NCBI GenBank assembly: GCA_035527515.1 | Contig: DATLAJ010000097.1 | Coordinates: 1 to 21,105, forward strand | Length of the DNA stretch: 21,105 bases | Direction: 5' to 3' | DNA from: a bacterium | GTDB taxonomy: Bacteria > B130-G9 | Part shown: piece after piece, positions 6,804 through 12,375 of the stretch | How positions within the stretch are numbered: the stretch's first letter is position 1 | Layout of the letters: every line of letters begins with the position of its first letter | Notes under the pieces: model-generated | The model's database searches: none | What the model saw: only the letters and a program-made list of their open reading frames with translations | What the model was told of the DNA's origin: nothing | Position numbers and translations under genes: made by a program

Positions 6804-8840
6804 TTACATCAGCGTCCAGTGCGCCTCGGCGACGTCGCTCGCTAGATTGAAGGTTCCCTGGTAGAAGAACGCCGCAAGGAACCGGTAGCCTCCCCTCGGA
6901 AGCGCATCCGGAAGCGGAAGGTGCATGATAGTCCAGTCCGGAAGCGAGGCGCCTTGGCCGAGCGGCAGAAACGAGATGTTCGTGAAGCCCGGGTCGGTCT
7001 GCCACGTGGGGAAGAAGAACAGAGTCCCGTCCGGGTCGTCATCTAAGGTTGCAGCAATGTAAAGGTCGAAAAACATCCCCATCCCCTCGTTCTCGAGGCG
7101 CAGCGAGAGGTCAAGAACCTCGCCTGCGGCGTACGTCTCCTTATTCGTCCGGACAGCGACCGTCGGCGGCGTCCCCATCTGGTCGCCGCTGAGCGCAAGC
7201 TGCGGAGCAGTCGCCGTCGAGTAATCACCCATCTCGCCTCTCGTGGGCGCGCCATAGACGAAAAACTTGGAGAATGCTACCTGCGAGATGGCCTGGAATG
7301 TGCCCGGCTCAAAGAGCCCGGCGAGCCACTCGTATTCGCCCGGCGCAAGGCCGCCAGTGACGATGTGGGCGAGCTCAATCTCGTCGAATGTGGCGCCTGC
7401 TGGGATAGGTCTGAACTCAAGGGCACAGTTCTCCGGAAAGCTGGACCAGAAGGGATAGAAGAACAGCTCATCGCCTCCGACCCTCCGATAGGCTACGTAG
7501 CAGTCAGCATCCAGGTCAGGGCCAGGATTCATCAGGCGAATCGAGGCAGATTGAGTGGGGCCCAATCCGAGGGCGTAACCCCCCTGGCTCGAGATTCCGA
7601 ACGTAAGCAGCTGGCCGAATTCTCCGAATGCGTGGAGTGCCCCGTTGAGATAGGCGTAAACCGTCCCGTCTTCACCTATGCACGGCCCCGAGACCTCGTT
7701 ATAGAAGGTCTTCTCCGTAGTGTAGATCGTAGCAAGCGTGCCTTCCGGGGAAAGTTTCACCAGATAGCAGGTATTCGGCTCCATCGCCGGGCCATACGAG
7801 CCGGAGACGAAGACGTTGCCGGCAGCATCAGCCGCCGGGCTGCAAAGCGGGGACCCAGAAAGCTGCGCTGTCCACTCCTCCTGGCCATCGGGGCCGAGTC
7901 GCGTGAACAACGTGTTGCCGGTCAGGTCCGGGTCGGTGCAGAGAAAACCTACCGAACTACCGGGGAGCAGGACTGGGCTCGTGTAGGAATAGCCGTTGAG
8001 CGTATAGTGATTCTTAAGCGTGCCATCAGGATTTAAGACAACGAGACCTGACTTGTTGGCGAAGTGGTAGATGTTGCCCGCCTCGTCGATAGTAGGGGCC
8101 GAATCCACCCCGAACTTGCTGACTATCTCGTCAAACGACCATCTCAAGCCATCCGAATCCACGCAATACAGAAAACCGTCGTCGCATCCGAAATAGACGT
8201 TGCCCGCCGGGTCCACGGCCGGAATCGTTGTTACAGAGCTAGGATGTGTGTAGGACCAGAGGAGCTCGCCCTCTTGAGAGACTGCACAGAGCCTGTTTTG
8301 GTCCGGTTGTCCACATAAGCCCACGTAGATGGACCCGTCCGGGCCCAATGTCAGCAGAGAGCCGCCCCCGGCGTCGCCGTTCAGCTCGAGCGCCCACTCC
8401 AGCTCGCCCTCCGCAGAAGCCGCGAAGAGCACGGCCGGCCTGTCGATTCCACCTGTGGTTTTGCTCGCCAGGCCGATGAGTCTGCCGCCCTCGCCGATAG
8501 CAAACGAGCCCCCGTGAACACACATCCCAAAATCCTGAACAGGAATAACGAAACCAGTCTTTACGTCGCCATCCCTCGTAATGGCAGTAACCCGGTCTAT
8601 ACCTACGACCCAAATGGTCTCCTCGGGGCCTATCACTAAATGACTGTTCCCTATGATGCCGCACGCCGCCTTCCAACGCAGGTTTAGCAACTCCGGCGTT
8701 GCTACCGGCGCGATGCCCGTGTGCTGCGGATCGTACTGGAACATCGGCCAGCTCGCCTGGTCTGAGCCTTGAGCTGGCCAGCCGATAAACAGAAGAGCAA
8801 CCACAACAGTCAAGCTCTGAATGAATCTTCTCGCGTTCAT
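6804..8840 (-). CDS. Exported PQQ-like beta-propeller protein with two copies of a C-terminal beta domain
   Basis: I set the start at the ATG at 8840 (678 residues) because AAAGGAG lies eight bases upstream; the frame extends further but lacks such a site. A signal peptide is clear: NARRF, hydrophobic LTVVVALLFIGW, then PAQGS. Residues about 30-420 contain repeating blade motifs such as GPDGSIYVG, DPAGNVYFG, DEAGNIYHF and DAAGNVFVS, typical of PQQ-like/WD-like propellers. After the propeller, about 440-527 and 592-678 are two versions of the same domain: both run from D(C/L)Y(V/I)A through LFF(Y/F)P.W to a Gly-x-Tyr-(E/R)-x-L-A.(L/F)F..GTF ending. A linker with TYAAGEVLDLSLRLEN looks Ig-like. 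No catalytic or quinone-binding residues are evident and no sorting tag is visible. Function unknown; a secreted or periplasmic binding/structural role is inferred. Confidence 0.85.
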   Translation of the reverse strand: MNARRFIQSLTVVVALLFIGWPAQGSDQASWPMFQYDPQHTGIAPVATPELLNLRWKAACGIIGNSHLVIGPEETIWVVGIDRVTAITRDGDVKTGFVIPVQDFGMCVHGGSFAIGEGGRLIGLASKTTGGIDRPAVLFAASAEGELEWALELNGDAGGGSLLTLGPDGSIYVGLCGQPDQNRLCAVSQEGELLWSYTHPSSVTTIPAVDPAGNVYFGCDDGFLYCVDSDGLRWSFDEIVSKFGVDSAPTIDEAGNIYHFANKSGLVVLNPDGTLKNHYTLNGYSYTSPVLLPGSSVGFLCTDPDLTGNTLFTRLGPDGQEEWTAQLSGSPLCSPAADAAGNVFVSGSYGPAMEPNTCYLVKLSPEGTLATIYTTEKTFYNEVSGPCIGEDGTVYAYLNGALHAFGEFGQLLTFGISSQGGYALGLGPTQSASIRLMNPGPDLDADCYVAYRRVGGDELFFYPFWSSFPENCALEFRPIPAGATFDEIELAHIVTGGLAPGEYEWLAGLFEPGTFQAISQVAFSKFFVYGAPTRGEMGDYSTATAPQLALSGDQMGTPPTVAVRTNKETYAAGEVLDLSLRLENEGMGMFFDLYIAATLDDDPDGTLFFFPTWQTDPGFTNISFLPLGQGASLPDWTIMHLPLPDALPRGGYRFLAAFFYQGTFNLASDVAEAHWTLM

Positions 8841-8848
8841 CCAATTGT

Positions 8849-8855
8849 CTCCTTT
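8849..8855 (-). promoter_or_regulatory. Strong Shine-Dalgarno for the beta-propeller gene
   Basis: On the minus strand AAAGGAG is followed by eight bases and the ATG at 8840. This decides the start against the longer frame to 8879. Confidence 0.7.
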
Positions 8856-8862
8856 CGTTAGT

Positions 8863-8901
8863 GGGCCGGCCCAGGCCACAGCTTTTGGCCTGAGCCGACC
8901 C
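8863..8901 (-). terminator. Long GC-rich stem-loop between the two exported-protein genes
   Basis: Inner stem CAGGCCA/TGGCCTG (8872-8878 with 8886-8892) is extended by GGGCCGGC/GCCGACCC (8863-8870 with 8894-8901) with one mismatch and single-base bulges; the loop is seven bases. It lies 52 bases after the small gene's stop and 22 bases before the propeller gene's start. No T run follows on the minus strand, so it may be an attenuating terminator or an mRNA-stability structure rather than a full stop. Confidence 0.5.
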
Positions 8902-8953
8902 GTTCGATTAGCTAAACTATCTCAGTCAAATCCGATACTCTCTTTGCCGTCCC

Positions 8954-9313
8954 CTAGTCTACATCGGGCCCTACGTATTGGAACTCGCCGTTCGGGTCCC
9001 GACCTCCCATCGAGTCGGTGAAATAGAATCCGTGATCGCCGCTCGGAAGCGTCGTCGAGTATTTGTAGCCGTGACTTCCGCCTATCGCCTGGTCGTAGTC
9101 CATCATGATGCCCTCCCAATCGTCGTCTATGTGCACATAAGCCGTGGGAGGCTCGCCGACACCCGACCAATAGACGTGATACTCAAAAACCTGCGAGGTG
9201 TCCCCTGATGTCGGATCCACGTATCCACCGTAAAGGCCGTCATAAGCCAAGGCAAGCAGCGCAACGCCAAGTACCAGGGCCCCGATAACAAGAGCTATTC
9301 TTGACGTTTTCAA
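8954..9313 (-). CDS. Small exported protein of unknown function
   Basis: This 119-residue protein has an N-terminal signal peptide (KTSR, then hydrophobic IALVIGALVLGVALLALAY). The mature part is about 95 residues, rich in Tyr, Gly and Asp, with a pattern FEYHVYW...PPTAYVHID and YKYSTTLPSGDHGFYF that looks like one all-beta, Ig-like domain. I do not recognise a named family. The start is TTG, supported by AAGGAG eight bases upstream. It is followed 113 bases later by the propeller gene on the same strand, so the two are probably expressed together and both act outside the cytoplasm. A perfect six-base-pair hairpin lies just upstream of its ribosome site. Confidence 0.75.
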   Translation of the reverse strand: MKTSRIALVIGALVLGVALLALAYDGLYGGYVDPTSGDTSQVFEYHVYWSGVGEPPTAYVHIDDDWEGIMMDYDQAIGGSHGYKYSTTLPSGDHGFYFTDSMGGRDPNGEFQYVGPDVD

Positions 9314-9321
9314 TTTAATCT

Positions 9322-9327
9322 CTCCTT
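9322..9327 (-). promoter_or_regulatory. Ribosome binding site for the small exported protein (TTG start)
   Basis: AAGGAG on the minus strand is eight bases before the TTG at 9313-9311. No ATG or GTG lies in frame at that spacing, so the unusual start is well supported. Confidence 0.65.
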
Positions 9328-9336
9328 ATGTTCTGT

Positions 9337-9354
9337 GCAGACCTTGAAGTCTGC
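9337..9354 (-). promoter_or_regulatory. Hairpin in the 5' leader of the small exported protein
   Basis: GCAGAC and GTCTGC form a perfect six-pair stem around a six-base loop, ten bases upstream of the AAGGAG site. It could be an operator (as DNA) or a leader hairpin (as RNA). No regulator is identifiable here. Confidence 0.35.
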
Positions 9355-9439
9355 CAACGTTCTTGTCACTCACTTATCAACGTGAGACATTTGTCTTATG
9401 CTTGCTGCCATTTGAAAAAATGGCGCGCGGGGCGAATAG

Positions 9440-9474
9440 GAGGGCCTCGTGGTCTGATTGAACCACGAGCCCTC
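9440..9474 (-). terminator. Strong 13-pair stem-loop
   Basis: Arms 9440-9453 and 9462-9474 (GAGGGC-C-TCGTGGT with ACCACGAGCCCTC) pair over 13 positions with one bulged base and an eight-base loop. On the minus strand a T-rich stretch occurs only about 20 bases later, so it is not a textbook intrinsic terminator. It lies between the pilus operon end and the small exported protein and would separate their transcripts. Confidence 0.45.
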
Positions 9475-9770
9475 TTCCCGCGTACAACAGGAAAGGCCCG
9501 GACGGAAACGTAAAAACACGACGAGACTCCGTCATTAGGCTGCCTGTCGGATTGGGCTCTACCCTCTCGCATATCTGGGCGAAGAACAGAGCACGCACTA
9601 CGGAAAGTAAGAACTGCCCTCTGACGTGTCTGAGATGTCAGACTATCGCTGAATCTAGAAGCTGCATGCAGCCGGGCGAGGGCTGAAAAGTCAGCCTCGT
9701 CGGCCTCATCGTCCCGAAAACTGTTCCGAGAAATTTCCGCGATTTTCATCGCTTCCCTCAAAAGGTCTGT

Positions 9771-9806
9771 GCGCCTCTGCGTGGAACCTCACGCACCCCC
9801 AGGCGC
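9771..9806. repeat. Two-tier hairpin with nested 12-base repeat
   Basis: GCGCCT pairs with AGGCGC (9771-9776 with 9801-9806) and, inside, TGCGTG pairs with CACGCA (9778-9783 with 9790-9795) around a six-base loop. The inner part overlaps GTGGAACCTCAC (9781-9792), which recurs with one change as GTGGGACCTCAC at 9810-9821. Function unknown; an operator pair or structured RNA are both possible. Confidence 0.45.
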
Positions 9807-9932
9807 ATTGTGGGACCTCACCGGGAAAGTATCACACATCCGCCTCCACCTTGTCAACCCTCAAAAATAGATTTTGCCGCCCTTGATCCTTTTTGACGGA
9901 TTTGTCTCTGCGCTGCGCACCATCATGTAGGC

Positions 9933-9949
9933 GCACCGCCAGACGGTGC
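9933..9949. repeat. Perfect short hairpin
   Basis: GCACCG and CGGTGC pair perfectly around a five-base loop. It is immediately beside the partial repeat copy at 9955 and has no gene next to it. Confidence 0.4.
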
Positions 9950-9954
9950 AACCT

Positions 9955-9972
9955 GCGTAGGGGCGGGGCTTG
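9955..9972 (+). repeat. Dispersed repeat, partial copy
   Basis: Eighteen bases, GCGTAGGGGCGG-G-GCTTG, match the first half of the 56-base repeat (17 of 18 with the reverse complement of the copy at 10045-10103), but the second half is missing. The sequence after it, GAGGCTGTCC, also occurs in reverse complement at about 10122-10131. Confidence 0.6.
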
Positions 9973-10044
9973 TGAGGCTGTCCAATGAGTATGTTCTGAA
10001 GAGACACGCCCCGGGATGGCGCAATCGGACATACTATATGTAGC

Positions 10045-10100
10045 GGTAGGCCTTGTGTCTGCCCGAATATATAGATGGGCGGAGGCAAGCTCCGCCCCTA
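10045..10100 (+). repeat. Dispersed GC-rich palindromic repeat, copy 2
   Basis: This copy is the inverse of 6655-6710 (53 of 56 identical). Its hairpin GGGCGGAG-GCAAG-CTCCGCCC is intact here (10077-10097), so this copy is closer to a perfect palindrome than copy 1. It lies 102 bases beyond the stop of the secretin gene. Similar GTAGGGGCGG-type repeats are common intergenic repeats in several bacterial lineages; whether this is the same family is from memory. Confidence 0.85.
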
Positions 10101-10202
10101 CGCAACTCCACATTCGACTTATGGGACAGCCTCGACATGTCTGCCCTTCAAAATGTCGTCCGCGCGCCTCGTGGGGAGCACCAGCCCCCCGGCGTATAAC
10201 CC

Positions 10203-11456
10203 TCAGTCTTTTAGTTTTGCCTCGTCGTTCTCGCCCTCGCCGGGCCTCGGCCAGAAAGATTTGATGGTGGTCTCGGTTTCCCGTTGAAGCCTCTTGAAAT
10301 CCGTGTCCTTCGGCGGAGCGCTCAGCCTCTCTGCGAGCTTGGGCAGAAGGCTAGCGTGGAGAAGGATGACCAGCTCCTTGTCCTTCTTCTCCATGCGGTC
10401 GTAACCTGCGACGTATCTTATGCCGAGAACCCACCACGGCAGGTCCTTCAGAAAGGGAATCCCCTGCCGTTGCCTAGACCGCTCGGTCGAGTAAAGACCA
10501 GCTATTGCCGTATCCTCACCGCTGTAAAGAAGTATAGATGAATTGGCCTCAGTTTTGTTGATCGTGACATTGACCGGATCAACGAGGCTTGACCGCTCTA
10601 CCTTTACTGCCAGGTTAATGAACTCTTCACCCTTCTTGCCCTTGAAAACCGAGGGAGTAACTTCCAGGATAGTTCCCGTCTCGTAGAAGGTGGTAATAAT
10701 GTTTCCAGCATAATCCCTCGTGTTCACGGCGAATTCCTGCCCGACAAGTATCTTGGCCGGCTTGCCAGCGGTCGCCACAACCTCAGGAGTTGCAATGATC
10801 CGCCCCTTCTCGGCAAGCTCCAACGTGCTCAGAAGGACCTCAACGCTCGCACGTCCGTCGTAAAAAGTCTTGGCCAGTCCCGCCAAGAACATGTTCTCGC
10901 TCACCCTCTGAGCACCGGAGCTCATCGCGCCTATTGCCAGACTCCCGTTCCTGACAGTGGTCCAATCGATACCGAGCTCGCGCATAACTCGTCTGTCGCC
11001 CTCGAAGAAGGTTGCCTTGATTCTGATCTCACGGGTATCGGCCGTGACTCCTTCTTTTTTAGTTCCACCTTTCGTCTTCTCCGGCTCGCTCGTAGGCTCC
11101 ACGATTTCATAGTATGTGTCGTAGCGGACGTACCAGATCCCGTTGGCCCGCAGGACCATCTCGAAAGCCTTCTTCCAATGCATGTTGTCTATATCGACCC
11201 CGATATTGCCTTTGTGCTTCGCTGGATCGATGATGACTCTCTTCTCGAACTTGTTGCTGAACTTGGACAGAATGAACAAGGCTTGAGCAAACGGAGTGCC
11301 AGATGACAACGAGACCATCTCGTCAGGTGACGTGTGCTCAATAGGATACTCCTTTGGAACAAACGTGTGCTTGCTGCCCTCAAGCGCTGGCCCTGCCAAG
11401 CAGAAAGCTGCCAGCAGCATAACAATGAACATTGAGACCGCTATTGCCCTTCTCAT
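10203..11456 (-). CDS. Short secretin (PilQ/GspD-like outer-membrane pore)
   Basis: This 417-residue protein has a signal peptide (RRAIAVSMFIVMLLAAFCLAG). Residues about 45-130 resemble a single STN/N0-type domain (FAQALFILSKFSNKFEKRVI ... MVLRANGIWYVRYDTYYEI). After a Lys-rich linker, the C-terminal half is a secretin core: EIRIKATFFEGDRR, LLSTLELAEKGRIIATPEVV, the aligned QEFAVNTRD, EVTPSVF, and the closing GIPFLKDLPWW.LG plus KELVILLHASLL, equivalent to the usual VPLLxDIPxLG and ELVILLTP blocks. Secretins form the outer-membrane channel for a pilus or secreted substrate. It is short for the family (PilQ and GspD are usually 550-750 residues) because most N-domains and any AMIN domain are absent. 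The start overlaps the PilO-like stop (ATGA) with GAGGG upstream. It is the last gene of the operon. Confidence 0.88.
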   Translation of the reverse strand: MRRAIAVSMFIVMLLAAFCLAGPALEGSKHTFVPKEYPIEHTSPDEMVSLSSGTPFAQALFILSKFSNKFEKRVIIDPAKHKGNIGVDIDNMHWKKAFEMVLRANGIWYVRYDTYYEIVEPTSEPEKTKGGTKKEGVTADTREIRIKATFFEGDRRVMRELGIDWTTVRNGSLAIGAMSSGAQRVSENMFLAGLAKTFYDGRASVEVLLSTLELAEKGRIIATPEVVATAGKPAKILVGQEFAVNTRDYAGNIITTFYETGTILEVTPSVFKGKKGEEFINLAVKVERSSLVDPVNVTINKTEANSSILLYSGEDTAIAGLYSTERSRQRQGIPFLKDLPWWVLGIRYVAGYDRMEKKDKELVILLHASLLPKLAERLSAPPKDTDFKRLQRETETTIKSFWPRPGEGENDEAKLKD

Positions 11457-12346
11457 CTGTTTCCACCCTCTTGGTTTTTAAAATTAAGCTCCATGCTGTA
11501 TTTCTCGATTACTCCGCCCAAGTTGAGTGTGAAAACGCACTCGTTCTGTTGGACATCGATCTTGGTCAAGTAGCCCAGGAACACCTCGTCGCCGACATGC
11601 AGCGTCACCAGGTTCTTCTTCTGATCAATTATGAATGCGGTATCTTTGGTCAGCGCCTGTAGCTTCGACTCGTCAACCAGGACTAGCCCTCGCGTGTTCT
11701 TCGGCAGGTTGTCGAGTATCAGTGGATAGAACGGGTCTATCTGTTTAGGCACGGTTTGGACCACGCGAGGCGAGAACGACTGGTCAAGGGAGGACGATGT
11801 CCCATAATAGACCTTGATCTGCATGTCGAATCTCACACCGAGGACGTCCCCGTCGTCGTTTTGGCCGATCGATGCGCCGTCGATGCTGATCTGCCCGATC
11901 TTATAGAGCAGTGGCTCGTGCTCAAGATAGTAGATGAAGTCAAACAGGTTCTCGAACGTGTCCTCGCCGCGTAGCTGGTATGTTCTTGAGGGGGGCGATT
12001 CGTCCGGAGCCTCTGAGAGCACCATAAAATCGAACATCAGCATAGGGCCAGACTGTTGGCTTATCCAATTGAAATAGTTATATGACGTTCTAGCGTTGTC
12101 CGCCACAGGGATTATTTTCTTGCGCTGATACCAATGGTCTGTTAGTTTTGCGAGCGTGGCCCTGACTTCCCCGCGGCTATCGACCTTTGCCTGCATCTTG
12201 TCATAGGCCTCGTGCGCTTCCTTGTTCTCCTTGCGAACGGCGCCCAGCTCATCGGCCTGGCTATAATAGACATACCAGCCTCCCACAAGCAGCAGGACCA
12301 GCCAGATGGCGCCGATTACAATCGTGCTTCTTAGTGCGTTACTCAC
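11453..12346 (-). CDS. PilO-like inner-membrane alignment protein
   Basis: This 297-residue protein has one membrane helix near the N-terminus (STIVIGAIWLVLLLVGGWYV), then a short coiled coil (about 30-70) and a periplasmic alpha/beta region with TYQLRGEDTFENLFDFIYYLEHEPLLYKIGQISID, the pattern of PilO's ferredoxin-like fold. In family terms PilO pairs with PilN and links the cytoplasmic PilM/motor to the secretin. The C-terminal 100 residues (VDESKLQALTKDTAFIID..NLVTLHVGDEVFLGYLTKID) look like a PilP-type beta domain, which would fit the absence of a separate pilP; that is inference. The GTG start has GGGAG about eight bases upstream. It lies 29 bases after the PilM-PilN gene and overlaps the secretin start. 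Confidence 0.72.
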   Translation of the reverse strand: MSNALRSTIVIGAIWLVLLLVGGWYVYYSQADELGAVRKENKEAHEAYDKMQAKVDSRGEVRATLAKLTDHWYQRKKIIPVADNARTSYNYFNWISQQSGPMLMFDFMVLSEAPDESPPSRTYQLRGEDTFENLFDFIYYLEHEPLLYKIGQISIDGASIGQNDDGDVLGVRFDMQIKVYYGTSSSLDQSFSPRVVQTVPKQIDPFYPLILDNLPKNTRGLVLVDESKLQALTKDTAFIIDQKKNLVTLHVGDEVFLGYLTKIDVQQNECVFTLNLGGVIEKYSMELNFKNQEGGNR

Positions 12347-12375
12347 CTTACATCTCCCTTACCATTTCTTGAGCA

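Larger units (their letters stand above)
9314..10202. other. 889-base stretch without a convincing gene
   Basis: No open frame here is convincing. On the minus strand, frames at about 9396-9749 (ATG with GAGGGA upstream, MKIAEISRNSF...) and 9377-9598 (GTG, ...RALFFAQICERVEPN...) overlap in different frames; they could be the two halves of one frameshifted gene or chance. The stretch holds hairpins at 9337-9354, 9440-9474, 9771-9806 and 9933-9949, two copies of a 12-base repeat (9781-9792, 9810-9821), a short inverted repeat AGTATGT/ACATACT near 9989 and 10028, and one full and one partial copy of the dispersed repeat. It reads as intergenic debris and regulatory or RNA structure between two minus-strand units. 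Confidence 0.5.

Noticed and set aside
7365-8036. Plus-strand open frame of 223 codons opposite the propeller gene
   Set aside because: The opposite strand has a signal peptide, a strong ribosome site and repeated blade motifs; this frame has none.
8841-8879. Upstream extension of the propeller protein to a start at 8879
   Set aside because: The added residues are not signal-peptide-like, cross the stem-loop, and the ATG at 8840 has a near-perfect ribosome site.
9781-9821. A c-di-GMP riboswitch near the pilus operon
   Set aside because: The hairpin and repeats do not contain the conserved GEMM core, and the element is downstream of, not before, the pilus genes.
6655-10100. A composite transposon or insertion sequence between the inverted repeats
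   Set aside because: No transposase or integrase is present between them and no target-site duplication is evident; the repeats resemble short dispersed palindromes.
9314-10202. CRISPR array, tRNA gene or known riboswitch in the gene-poor stretch
   Set aside because: No regularly spaced repeats, no cloverleaf with a TTCGA-type arm and no recognised aptamer consensus were found by eye.
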